Origin: Brachionus manjavacas
Lineage: Eukaryota; Rotifera; Eurotatoria; Ploima; Brachionidae
Length of the DNA: 64,000 nt
Assembly (NCBI GenBank): GCA_019054805.1
Contig: JAHQIY010000020.1
Coordinates: forward strand, 186,001-250,000
Direction: 5' to 3'
In this document: piece after piece, positions 32,850-43,692 of the stretch
Layout of the letters: each line of letters starts with the position of its first letter
Position numbering within the stretch: the stretch's first letter is position 1
The notes under the pieces: generated by a model
What the model was told of the DNA's origin: nothing
Database searches by the model: none
Seen by the model: the letters and a program-made list of their open reading frames with translations, nothing else
Program-made: the position numbers and the translations under genes

Positions 32850-35336
32850 TTATTTGTTCGAGCTCATGAACATTTCGAATTGTGATTCAAGATCGAATTC
32901 TTGGTGTTTAAAGCTTTTGAATTTACATTTTTTGTCTTTATTCGAGCTGGCACTTTGTTGGCTTGCTTTGGGAACTTTTCGAAATTTTTTAAAATTTTTC
33001 TTGCCTTCATGATTCGAACTTGGATAACTTTGACAAGTTACAAAAGTTTTATTTCTTACCAATGGTTCATATTTTATCACAATTTGTGCACTTGGCTGAT
33101 TAGTGCCAGATTTATTGAGCTGGGATTGTTGAATTGATGCTGGCGGATTCAGCTTCGAATAGACTAAACTAGACTCTAAGCCTGTTTTGTGTAAACTTTT
33201 ATTTTCTTTTTTTATTTTTAATTCTTTTTTAGCAATCGGATTTTCAATCGGTACAGCTTTTTCGCTAAATTTTGACTCACTAATTTCTATTTTAATCGAT
33301 GGTGACTTTTTTTTAGACTCAAAAAAAGGCCTCGGCTCTTGGTTCTCAGCAGGCCTTTTTCTAACTGGTTCTGGAGTGTCCGAAACTATGAACAGGTCTT
33401 CAGCTTTATTTTCAAACTGGAACAGACAAGAGTCTTGGCTTTTATTTTGCATTTCAGTTTGTTGGCTATCACAAGACTCGTAGTTATTCCTGAAGCAGGT
33501 GTCGGTCAGGGTCTGAGACGCTACTTTTACACTTTTCTCTATATTTTTGTGCTTTATAGGGTTACAATATTGGTCAAGATTGGCATGCAATACGGCCAAA
33601 CCAATTTCGCATTCATCAATCAATCTATGTCCAATTCTTAATAAAAACTAAATAAAAATAAATCAATTATTAAAGATTTAGCGCTTTAAATTAGATATTT
33701 TTTTAAATAAAATTCTACTTTTTCTGTTTGAATTTATTTTTCTTTTAAGTGATTACAGGCACAAAATTAATTATGATCAGTAAAATATTTTAGGGTATAA
33801 AACAGAAGTTTTTATTAAAATAATAAATGCATTTTTTAAGAATAATTTAAAACAGCATAATTGACCGACCGTTCGGTCAAGTCGATAAAAAAAATTTTAA
33901 ATTGATAAAAAAATTATTTAGAAAAATTGTTTAAAAAAACTTACAGATGAAGAAAATTTTCCATTTTTAGCTGAACATTATTCATTTGAGGATCCGTACT
34001 GTCACTACGAATAAACACTAGGCCCTTTTCATTAACTTTATTCTTAACCAAATGAATACTTTTATCAAAAAGCTCGCATTTGCCTGATGCCAACTCGATT
34101 ATGTTCTGAAATTTTTGTAGCTGAAAATTGAATCATTAAATTAATCAAGCATGACTAAATATTTTGTATAAATATGTTTTTAAAAGCGATCACCTAGCAT
34201 AAAAATGAAGCTATCAATTTTATGCTTGGTTTTGATCATATGTGCCCAGATGCTTGTAATCGGGTCAACAGTGACTAAAAATCAACTAGACGTGAATAAA
34301 CACCAAGTTTTAGAACATGCTAATTTGCCATTAAGACAAAAAGTTAAAAAATTTAAAACCCGCAAGATTCCCATCAAAAGAAAAAAAATCAAAAGAGCCA
34401 AAAAAACAACTCCAACTAGAAATTAATACCTGTTTATCTGATGAAAAGACAAAAAATTTTTCTCTGAATAAAATTTGTCTATTCGAATTCGGCTCAAATT
34501 TAATCATTTCAGATTCAAGGTTTTCTTCGCCAATTGGTGGCAAAAAACTTTATTTTTAATATTTTTAAATAAATTTTTTTTTATTAATTTAAATGTTTAT
34601 ACTCTTTGGGATCGGGCATTGACTCAGAATTAATAATCTCTTCCAAATATTTGACAGTAACTATTCTTTTTTGACTAATTAGAGCATCAATGACTTTTAC
34701 AGTGACTGTAATCGAGTCCATAATGACCAAATCGCATTCATTTATCCAATCTTGAATCAAATGACCACCAAGCTCGGTCACCAAATGACAAACTCTGTCT
34801 CTATTAATCCTGGAAAGACAAGACGTGGTCACTATTAGTGGATCATGGCACAGTCTAAGAAACCAAAATTATTTTTTTTTCCCCATTAGTGATACTTACT
34901 GGTAAATGGAATTATAAGCACCAAATCTAATGATATCATTTTGTTTAAGCGCTTTGAAGCCATCTATCTTTTTGCTATTGATAAAAGTGCCGAATTTTGA
35001 ATTATCGGTGAGGACTATGCTAGGCAAAGAATCAAGGTCCGACTTGATGGATTTACATTAAAAATGTTCAAGGAAGTATAAAAATTCAGAAATTTTTGAC
35101 TTACACATTGGTCTTGATCAAATTTTACCAAAAGTTCTGCATGTAAACGCGACACTGTTTGGTCTGAATCAATCGGAATGTCAACTTCTGTATTGGGCAT
35201 CAATCGACCAATTTTATATTTTTTATTACTTAATAAAATTTTCGATTCTGGTTTAAAAAATCAATTATCACTATAGTTTGGTCTTTTATAAATGTTTACT
35301 TTTTCCATTCTGTTTACTTTTTAAATACCAAACCAT
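32850..35336 (-). CDS. NBN: Nibrin (NBS1), MRN double-strand-break repair complex subunit
   Basis: Seven exons: complement(32850..33636, 33945..34120, 34430..34547, 34603..34854, 34900..35042, 35105..35247, 35300..35336), all GT-AG, 1656 nt, 551 residues (human 754). The FHA domain has KYKIGRLMPN, QTVSRLHAEL and TDNSKFGTFINSKK. Tandem BRCT domains follow (LVTELGGHLIQDWINECDLV and RQILFREKFFVFSSDKQ), then LIDECEIGLAVLHANLDQYC, matching human PEAEIGLAVIF...YCDP. The C-terminal KKNFKKFRKVPK matches the MRE11-binding KNFKKFKKV, and the end EFDLESQFEMFM resembles the acidic/aromatic ATM-binding tail. Role: recruits MRE11-RAD50 and ATM to DNA breaks in the nucleus. The shorter length is in the disordered middle. 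The first exon (MVWYLKSKQNGK) is chosen because it splices in frame; reading upstream of exon 2 meets a stop. Confidence 0.95.
34205..34426 (+). CDS. Candidate small secreted cationic peptide nested in NBN intron
   Basis: ORF of 73 residues on the strand opposite NBN, fully inside the 309-bp intron 34121-34429. The N-terminus MKLSILCLVLIICAQMLVIG is a textbook signal peptide with likely cleavage soon after. The mature part (about 50 residues) has no Cys and ends in a very basic tail (VKKFKTRKIPIKRKKIKRAKK, roughly residues 45-66). A TATAAATA at 34167-34174 lies 31 bp before the ATG, which would leave a very short leader. The features suggest a secreted basic or host-defence-like peptide, but function is not known. 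It may be a chance ORF; the combination of signal peptide, charge pattern and better base composition favours a real gene. Confidence 0.45.
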   Translation: MKLSILCLVLIICAQMLVIGSTVTKNQLDVNKHQVLEHANLPLRQKVKKFKTRKIPIKRKKIKRAKKTTPTRN

Positions 35337-35569
35337 TTTTTTTTCAATTAAAAAAAAAATTTTATCTAGAAATTTTTGTTCAAATTATTTTTTAGGTCAC
35401 GTGATAAAAAAAATTCTAACTTGAATTTTTAACTCTCATTTGGAATAATTTAATAAAATTTTATTTGGAAGTTACTTAGTTGAATTTTTTACATATTTTT
35501 TTTAATTCAATGCTGATTTACCATGTGGGGGAGATTTTTCTTCTTTTTAACATTTTTCACTAATACTTA

Positions 35570-36300
35570 AAGTAAAAAAAAAACATAAAAGAGATGGTTT
35601 CACTATTAAAAAAGTCAAATAGTATAAAATTCAAACTATCTCTTTTAATAAAATAAATCATTAGATAGTTATTCCGGTTTTCCTTTCTTTTATTTGAGTA
35701 TCGATAATGCACTTTTTTATTTTATTTTCGATTAAAGATTTTTCATTTTTTTTAATTGCAACATCAATCCCTTTTAATTTTTAATTAAAATATTTTCATC
35801 TCATGTTTTTTTTTACAGTACCGATTTGACAAGTGGATTTATGGTAATTTTACGTAAATTTACGTAAATTTACGTAAAATTACTTTGTAACAAAATGTAA
35901 ATTTACGTAAAATTACGTAAAAATTGGGGAAAATGAAAATGCCAAAAAAAAGTCCGATTTTTTGAATTTTTTATTATTTTCTAATAAATTTTGAAAATAT
36001 TAGTTTCTATTTATTAAATCAAATTTTACCAAAAGGTACTTTTTTTTTACCATATTTTACCCTTTTTTACAAAAATTTACGTAAATCCACTTGTCAAATC
36101 GGTACTGTAGCTTAAAAAAATTTGTTTTCGCAATTTCGACAAAAAGTAAAACAGTGCATTAAAACAATAAAATAATTAAAGATACTTCAAACTTTATAAA
36201 AGATAACAGGGAAATTTATCAAATTATTTTATTTTATTTAAAGAGATAGTTTGAATTTTATGCTTTTTAACTTTTTTTCTATAAAAAAATCAGTTCTTAA
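35570..36300. repeat. Inverted repeat flanking the nested MITE (outer foldback element)
   Basis: The block ataaaattcaaactatctct with ttaataaaat at about 35626-35660 is the inverted match of 36228-36263 (attttatttaaagagatagt, ttgaattttatgc). The mariner-type MITE at 35816-36107 lies between the arms. Likely one DNA element that received a second one; outer borders approximate. Confidence 0.5.
35816..36107. mobile_element. Mariner-type MITE with TA target duplication
   Basis: Left end CAGTACCGATTTGACAAGTG then GATTTA, right end its exact inverted copy ending at 36107, both flanked by TA (35814-35815 and 36108-36109). Length 292 bp. Subterminal tandem ttacgtaaat units (35850-35880, 35900-35925, and 36077-36085) form extra palindromes. 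The TA duplication and ends fit Tc1/mariner; no coding capacity. Confidence 0.85.
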
Positions 36301-36547
36301 ATAATTCTTCTTAGAAAAATTTAAATTTTTATAAACATTTTCAAGAGAAAAATATCAAAAAAAGAGTTTCATTAAAGGTAATATTTTATTAAAGAAATGC
36401 CAATTTTTGGTTAAAATTATTCCAAAAACCAATTATTTTAGAATTTAATTTGAATGATTTCTCAAAAATTTTTCTTCTCCATTCATTCAAAAAAAATAAT
36501 CAGAATAATACCAAAAGGTATTGTATAATATTTTTATTGTAAAAGAA

Positions 36548-36840
36548 TTATTTAAAGTAAATAATAAATGTAAATAAAAATAAAGAACTAAAAAAACTTA
36601 ATTTTTTTGCCGGTAAATTTCTTTCAATTTCAGCTTTTAACTCTGGTAGTTTTGAATAGTATGTAAGGTTGAATCGTCTTATTTTGTTTCGACTCAGCAG
36701 TTGATGGTTCAGAATCTTGTGAAACTTGTCACAAAAAGTTAGAATCAGACTTATTTGCTTATTTGTTTGCTTTTGGAACCATTCCTTCACTGATAAAGCT
36801 CCATTGTAAGAAACATTGTCCTGTTGGAATATGAAAGCCT
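36548..36840 (-). pseudogene. Relic of Tc1/mariner transposase C-terminal part
   Basis: Read on the minus strand from about 36840: AFIFQQDNVSYNGALSVKEW, matching the second catalytic block of Tc1/mariner transposases (usually IFQQDNAPxHxA...VxxW). The usual His is replaced by Tyr-Asn and the following DLNPIE block is gone. About 80 further residues end in a low-complexity tail. Decayed fragment. Confidence 0.6.
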
Positions 36841-37554
36841 AATCAAAATCGTCCTATTAATCTAGATAATTAAAAACCCTTCATGAGTTTCTTTACTTTT
36901 TCACAATTTAATAAACATTAAACTAAATTTAATTATTTTACTTATAACCAGACTTAATTCTCTTAAGTCCAAACTCCCAGACTTTACATTAATTTAAATA
37001 AATTTTAATGAAAAGTAAAAAGAATATAAATTTATTGTATAAATTGAAGATATCAAATTATTATTTATCTTTTGGTATATCTGTTTCAAGCAATACATTC
37101 TTTAGTTAAAAAATAAAATAACTGAAGAACATGAAAATATTTCATCTAGAAAATAATGTAAAGTAAAATCTCAAAATTTGTGAACTTATTTGACGAGCTA
37201 ATTATTAATTATTAATAATTTTTTCTCACACTCTTTAATTTATTATTAAATAATCTAATGATATTTTTAAAACTTTAAAATACTAAATAATGAGCTTGAT
37301 AAATTTCTTAAAAGAATAAAAAAATTAAATTTCTTTATAAGTTTAGTCTTTATCAAGTTAAAGTCCTTTTAGATTAAAAAATAAAATTATAAATATTTTT
37401 TATTTTGAGTTAGCCTTCGTTTTAACCTATTTCTAGCAAAAAGTGCCAATACATTTTAAAGAGGGCGTACTGAATTTCAAATAAAAATTAAAAAAAAATT
37501 AATCCTTTTTTGATAAATTAAAATTTAAAACAAAAGTTAAAAAAAACATTTTTT

Positions 37555-38100
37555 TACGCAGTGCAGGTTTGGAACCCAAGTATAAAAAGGGATGTGAATG
37601 CTTTGGAAAAGGTGCAAGAGAGAGCAACAACAATACCTTTGTCTGTAAGAAACATGTCGTATGAAATGAGGCTGACGAAATTAGGACTGACAAAGCTGAG
37701 TGAAAGAAGAGTGAGAGGTGACCTGATTGAAATGTACAAATTAGTGAATGGAATAGAAAAGGTAGGCTTGGTCAAGAATCTAGTGAATCTAATAAATCAG
37801 AAAACAAGGGACCAGCAGGGCGTTAAGAGGAAATAGCATCAGAGTCCAGAGAGAAAGTTTCCCAGCTCAAATTAGAAATGATTTTGCGACTGCAGTAAGT
37901 GCCATACATGTATTTTTCTCAAACAGAGTAGTTCCGCATTGGAATAAAGTGCCAGAAAATGTGGTGAAATCTAAGTCAACCGCTAATTTTAAAATGGCTT
38001 TAGATTAGCGGTTGACTTATCTAAAGTTCAATGGTGGTGATGGGCTCAGAAAATCTACATGTTAGGTGTCGCAGCAAGAACTACTACTACTTCAACTTTT
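37555..38100 (+). pseudogene. 3' fragment of a LINE (family 3) with reverse-transcriptase C-terminus
   Basis: The ORF from 37561 reads VWNPSIKRDVNALEKVQERA, then MSYEMRLTKLGLTKLSERRV and RGDLIEMYKLVNG. This is the familiar end of LINE polyproteins (VWNPYLKKDIE..LEKVQRRAT... RLKKLGLTTLEERRxRGD). A frameshift near 37815 moves coding to another frame (LRGNSIRVQRESFPAQIRND, RVVPHWNKVPENVVKSKSTA, NFKMALD, stop). The 3' end carries ggtgtcgcagcaagaactac then tactacttcaac, probably the tail. The 5' end is truncated in A-rich DNA. Not functional. Confidence 0.7.
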
Positions 38101-40121
38101 AGGGAAATCAAGTTGTATTTTTTGTCTTGCTTTAACCGAAAATGGGAATAGAAAAATTATTATAAGTAAAAAAGTTGCAACAAAGCATGTTGCACTATGT
38201 TTCAGTTTTTTTTAAATATAATTTATTATCTTAAATTTAAATTTATTAAACAGGAAGTATTTTTGTTCAATTAGAATTTTACAAAACCCTTTCAAATTTA
38301 ATTCCAATCTTTTTAAGATCATTAGTATATTTTCAACACTTTTTACTAAGTGTAATTGATTTTTGAAAATCTTTTACAGTCAATTCAGCATTATCTACTG
38401 TATATACTATTTTCTTTCTCCAAAATTCCTTAAGATATATGGCGACTTAAGAGGACACTTTAAGTATCTTTTTTTATCAAAAAATAAGCTCAAATCAATA
38501 AAAGTTTGAAAATTTGTGCCAAGATTTTAATTATTTTTGAAAAAATTAAAAAAACCTAAAAATTGTCCATGTATTACCGAAATAAGAACCCATGATTTTT
38601 TTGAATATCAGGTTAGGATTAGGATTGGGTTTGTTCCCCAGACCCTTTTCAGAATATCATAAATCATTGAAAAATGTCCAAATATTACCAATCTCCTATT
38701 GAAAATCTTAAATAATAAAGTAAAATTTAGTTAAAATTTACAATTCAAAATAAATAGTGAAACCTTTTATTTATTTGCGCTTTCCTACAACATGATTTTG
38801 ATATATTTAGAAAAAGGATATTTAAAGAGCTTTAAATTTATCTTTTTTCCAATAAAATTCTATTTTGTTTTATTTTTAATTTTTTCACTTTTTTTGACGA
38901 AAGTTTGCGTAAAAATTAACTAAAATTTTGTTAATTTTTTAAAAATAATTGTATAAAAACCGTTCTTTTATTGGGCTTGTAATTTTTTATCATTTTAAAA
39001 AATTTCCCTATTTTAAATATCTTTGTTTTGTATATATATTAAACGCAATAAATAAATATGTGACTTTTTATTAGGACAAAAGTAAAAAAATTCAAATAAG
39101 CTTATAAAAAAATAATAAAACTTGTAAAATTCAAATTTCGTTCAAAATTCAAATACAAATTCTAATCAATTTTTAAAATAAAATAAATAAAGCGATAAAA
39201 TAATTACTTTTATCGACTGTTATAAAATCAAATATTTATCTTTTAAAAATTTTTTCTTTTTAATTTTAAATAAATAATCATAATTTTTAATCTTACCAAG
39301 ACAAATTATGTTCGCTATCTCAAAATTAATTTCTTTCAAATAACAAAACATTTTAATAATTTAAAATTTTTAAATCTTTAATCTTTAAAAAAATTATCAG
39401 TTATTCTTTCGTAAAAAAAAATTTAGTCAATTTTTTCAATTTAAGTTTAAATTTTGCATATTTGTTTAATCTTTGGAAATAAAAAAAATGTCAAAACCCA
39501 AAATCTTTATTTTTCTCTTCATTTTCATTTATATTAATGTTAACGGAATTTAAGAAAATTAATTTTCAACTTAATTTAAAAAAATTATTTTGTTTCAATT
39601 TAAATAATAATTCTATTGTTGTTAGTTATTTATTTTTAATATTCCTAAGAGCAAAATAAACAGAAATTTGAATAAAATTTCAATTCAATAATTCTAGAAA
39701 AAATATTGCAAGGCACGCGTATTCTAAATGTGCCTGGCATACTATGACAACACTTTATCAATTCTATAAATTCAAATCCTAAATTAAAAAAAAGTTTTCT
39801 GGAGCTTTAATTTTTTTTTGTATACAAAACAACCACACTCTACCCATCACCTAAGAAATATGAATAATTGGCCCAAAGTATATTAAACTCAACCTAACTT
39901 GATTATATTGATTGTGGTTTAGGCCTAAATTTCGAATTTTAAATTATAATGCTAAAGCAATTAATTTTAGTCTCCAAACAGAAAGGTTTTTTGTGTTACT
40001 TTATTTTTTTAAATAAAAAGACTTCCTAAGGTTAGAAACCATTTTGAAACATAATTAAAAGGCTTATCGTGTTATTATTTAGAGAATTTTTAGATAAAGT
40101 AAAAATTCGATTTTGCCCAAT
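38101..40121. other. Intergenic A/T-rich DNA, no gene seen
   Basis: Long homopolymer-rich stretch with no ORF or repeat I can assign. Confidence 0.4.
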
Positions 40122-40739
40122 ATGTCAAATCAGTTTTTGACCACAATCCAAAAAAAGCAATGTTTTGTGGAACTACTAATTCAAGAATTTCCTCTGATAC
40201 CAGTACTAATTGATTTGTTTCTGAACAGTTTTCTGGGTTTGTGTGCTATGGGGTTTCAGATAGCATCAATAGTTCTCCAGACCGATTTATATTTCATCGG
40301 TTGTGGGTAAATAAATTTAGATATTTTTTTTTAAAAAGTCTAAAATTAGAGCCATAGAATTTGGGTCGGCTTATTTGTTCTTCTAGCCGAGTTATTCAGC
40401 TCAAAATTAGGTAACTATCAAATATGTATTTAAATAAAAAAGTTAAATATTTTTAAAGTTTTTAACAAAAATATTGGCTTCTTTACTGTGACATGTGTGC
40501 TCAAAATAATTTCTTTTGTTATGTCAACGGCTTTGATCATCATTCCAGCTCTCATCTTTCGCCATAATTTAGTCCAATGTACAGAAGTGTACTGTCAAAA
40601 CGCATGGATCAATTATGTTCTTCTCGGCATTGGAATTGCTATGAAAATTGAATCTCTAATCTTTTGGCTCACATTTGGTATTAAATATAAATTATTTTCC
40701 CGAAAATTTAACTATAAAACTTATTACACAAAATACTAA
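40122..40739 (+). CDS. Small four-helix membrane protein, family not identified
   Basis: Three exons: 40122..40306, 40352..40410, 40459..40739, GT-AG introns of 45 and 48 bp, 525 nt, 174 residues, frame closes. Start MSNQFLTTIQ; an upstream TTG is not used. Four hydrophobic spans: PVLIDLFLNSFLGLCAMGFQ (about residues 26-50), HRIWVGLFVLLAELF (exon 2), FFTVTCVLKIISFVMSTALI, and WINYVLLGIGIAMKIESLIF. Between the last two is a short loop with two Cys (VQCTEVYCQN) that could form a disulfide. The layout is like tetraspan/MARVEL or MS4A-type proteins, but no signature decides. Splicing of the short middle exon is needed to avoid a stop in the direct reading. Confidence 0.7.
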
Positions 40740-41191
40740 AAAAATCATGTATATTTTTTGTAAATTTAAAACAAATTTTTATTTAGTATAGTTTTTCTTT
40801 AATAAACCATTTTTTTATTATATGATTTTTCAAATCTTCAGAATTAAAGGTAAAGACAAAACTTGAAAAAAAATCGCTTATGTATTATGTAATACATGAA
40901 TGTATTTTTTTTCAATTTTTATTAATGACAATTTTTTTTGAAAAAATTTCATTAAATGTTAAAGAACATATAGAAATCTGGAAAAACACGGTTTTTTGAT
41001 AGTTTTGTCGGATGTTCCGCAAGTATGAAATTTATTATGCTTCAAAAAAAATTGTCTGCTAAAAAAATTAGAAAATATTTGAAGAAATTTTTAAACATGT
41101 CAGGTCTCGAAAATTTTAATTAATATTTTTACAAAACAAAATTTTTTTAAAAATTAGAAACAATTTAAGTTAATAAAAATCCAAACCTTTG

Positions 41192-41525
41192 AATTTTTGA
41201 TGCTCAAAATGATCTAATCACTTTTTAATTATTAAATAAATTGTTATGGTTTAGAATAATAAGTGCAGAGGCACATTTTTGATTTAACATACTTTGTGAA
41301 AACTAAAGGTAATCTCTGCAATAGTCTGCAAAAAACAACTCACTTAGAATTGTATCATTTAGATACAATTGCACTCTGAAATGTGCATTTTGATATTGCA
41401 GAGTCTACCTTTCTATTTAACATAGTATGTAAAATTCAAAAGTGTATCTCTGCCTTTATTATTTTAAATAATAACAATTAAATTAATAATTAAAAATTGA
41501 TTTGATCATTTTGAGCATCAAAAAT
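41192..41525. mobile_element. Foldback/MITE element with about 130-bp inverted repeats
   Basis: The left arm opens aatttttgatgctcaaaatg with atctaatca, and the right arm closes with its inverted match ending near 41525. Within the arms, gcagaggcacatttttgatt and aacatactttg pair with the sequence near 41400-41455, and inner tctctgca pairs with tgcagagt. Length 334 bp, no coding content. A half copy lies at 6790-6925. Confidence 0.75.
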
Positions 41526-42031
41526 TGAACACAAACTTCAAAATGCCAACATTTCCTAGTTCAGCAATTTAATAATTCAGAAAAAATTTTCAGAAAAATA
41601 TAACTACTGAGATCTTTTGACAAAAAGGTTAATCAAAATTAAAAATATCGATATGAAAATTGATTATTAAAAATCTATCTTTATATTTTAATTATTCAAA
41701 AATTTATATTTTCAAAAAAAAATGAAGAAAGACTTATTTTATTGAACTAAATTTACTTTTAAGTGTAAAATTTTTTACCAAAAATTCAAAAAAATCGATT
41801 AGACACAATAAACTGAAAATTTAAAAAAAATGAAGTAGTAAAAATCAGAAAATTTCATCCAAATGATTGACAGTATCATTTTAAAGTCTTCTTATAAAAA
41901 TTAGTCTCTATTGAAAGAATAAAAACAATTTAAAAAAAATTTTTGAATTAATTTTATTGAGAGACAAAGAAAAATAAATTAAAAAAAAAAAGTTATCTGG
42001 CTAAATTACTTTTTGAACAGTAGTGACAAAT

Positions 42032-43075
42032 TTATTTAAGTTTGCTTAGAATAAACGTGACAAAACCCAACAAGAAAGTGAAGTTGAAATTTGTTTTATG
42101 TGCCCGGTTAGAGACAATTTTGGTGCCGCATGGTGCTGGAATGTTGGCTGCACGATCACATCTCAAAGTCATCATATTAAACTTGAGTCCGTTTGGACAA
42201 TCGCCACTCTTTACTTTTTTTGAATTTGCGCATTGATAAAAATCGGCACAGCCATTCTCTATATTGGGATACACACCGTTCGGCCTTGACCTACACTGGT
42301 CTTTGTCCTTATCATTGACAGGACGATCTCCACAATAGACGTCTTTGAATTCTTTACAACTCTTAGACTCTTCGTCAAACAACTTCTTATCAGGACACTG
42401 CTCTTTTTTTACCTCATTATCCTTGCAATAAAAATAACCTATCCGGATGAAAAAAAATATTATCTTTAAATTTTAAATTAATTTTTATCAAAATTAACCT
42501 TGGCAATCTTCTTTATTGGTAACAAAGCCTTTAAAACCACACTTATCGCCCTCTTTGATCCCCTCTGATTCCTTGGTGCTAGCAGAGCCGGGCTTGTCCT
42601 CATTTTTGTCTTTGGTTTCGGATTTTTTGGTGGTCGTGGTGGTTGATTGTGTCTTTCCCTTCCCTTTTAATAAATAATTTACAAAAAAAATGTATACTTT
42701 TTTGTTAATTACAGTTATCTGGTGGTTTCCAATCAGGTCTGTCGCCATCTTTACAATTAATTGCCAAAGCCATCTCACATCGCTGGTTGTCAGTGTCAAA
42801 AGACATGCCCGGTCCGCACCAACCGCTAGTCTCACTCGAGCCCTGACAGTTGTGATATTTGCCGCAATCATCATCGTCTGGCCATTTACCATCTCCGGGA
42901 CAAACAAAAGCCTCTCGTTTTTGCCTCATTTTCACCCTTTCTTTCAGCCGCGTGCTCTCAAATGCCAAAGATAATACCGCATGACAACTCAGGCAAACTA
43001 AATAAAAAAATTACTAACTGAAGCAAATTTTGTCACTTGATTACCTAATAAAAAGGCAAAGGCATTGTAGCGCAT
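42032..43075 (-). CDS. Secreted/membrane-anchored chitin-binding protein with three CBM14 (peritrophin-A) domains
   Basis: Exons complement(42032..42438, 42499..42663, 42713..42997, 43045..43075), GT-AG introns, 888 nt, 295 residues. Signal peptide MRYNAFAFLLVCLSCHAVLS. CBM14 domain 1: FVCPGDGKWPDDDDCGKYHN...CEMALAINC. A Thr/Lys-rich linker follows (STTTTTKKSETK). Domain 2: DKCGFKGFVTNKEDCQGYFY...FKDVYC. Domain 3: QCRSRPNGVYPNIENGCADF...NIPAPC. The spaced Cys with aromatic residues are the family signature for chitin binding in extracellular matrices. The C-terminus is hydrophobic (FTFLLGFVTFILSKL), so a membrane or GPI anchor is likely. Domains 2-3, their splice site inside DCQG and the tail are shared with the WD40 fusion gene at 46020-47859. 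A role at chitinous surfaces (trophi, gut lining, lorica or egg shell) is inferred. Confidence 0.88.
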
Positions 43076-43274
43076 TTTTGTTAAATTTTTATCTTTTATT
43101 TTTTTGAAAGTAAAAGATGGTTATTTATATAAAAAAAAGAGTGTTTTGCCGAAATTATTAATTTGGTAAAGACTTGGTAGAATAATTGAGGATTATCTAA
43201 TTTGAAATTTTCTTTGCCTCACTTTATACTAAATGAAAAGAAACGAAGTGAAATTTGGACTTTTTTAGATAGAA

Positions 43275-43692
43275 TTTAGTTATATGTGCTCTAGGCTCGG
43301 GTGGGCCTCTAATCAAATACTCGAGTTAATTTGCTATGTGATAAATGACGAATATTCGAGAGACACAAACACAAATCCACCCCAATTTGGCTCGAATAAA
43401 TGGGCAAAGTTTATTAGAAACTCAAACATAAATAAAGGAGAAAAGGTTTATTAATTTAGAGTATTTATTATTTTTGACAATTAATTGCTACTTAAACAAG
43501 CCCTTTGTTTAAATATTTGGTTAGTTCATTACCGGCAAGGATTATATTGTATACTTGCTAGATCGGACTTGGTATTTAGCGGGATTTGGCGTCTCTCATT
43601 CAGTCAGTTTGAGCTAGAACTTCGTTCAGCGTGTTCATAGAGCTCAAAAATATAAATCATTAAATAAAAGTATTCTCTATTTTTACTACAAA
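43275..43692. other. Less A/T-rich block, possible solo LTR remnant
   Basis: Contains promoter-like content (attcagtcagtttgagctag, ttcgttcagcgtgttcatag, then aataaaagtattctct) framed by tg...ca. No clear target duplication or internal retrotransposon parts seen, so tentative. Lies upstream of the CBM14 gene and could instead be its control region. Confidence 0.2.
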
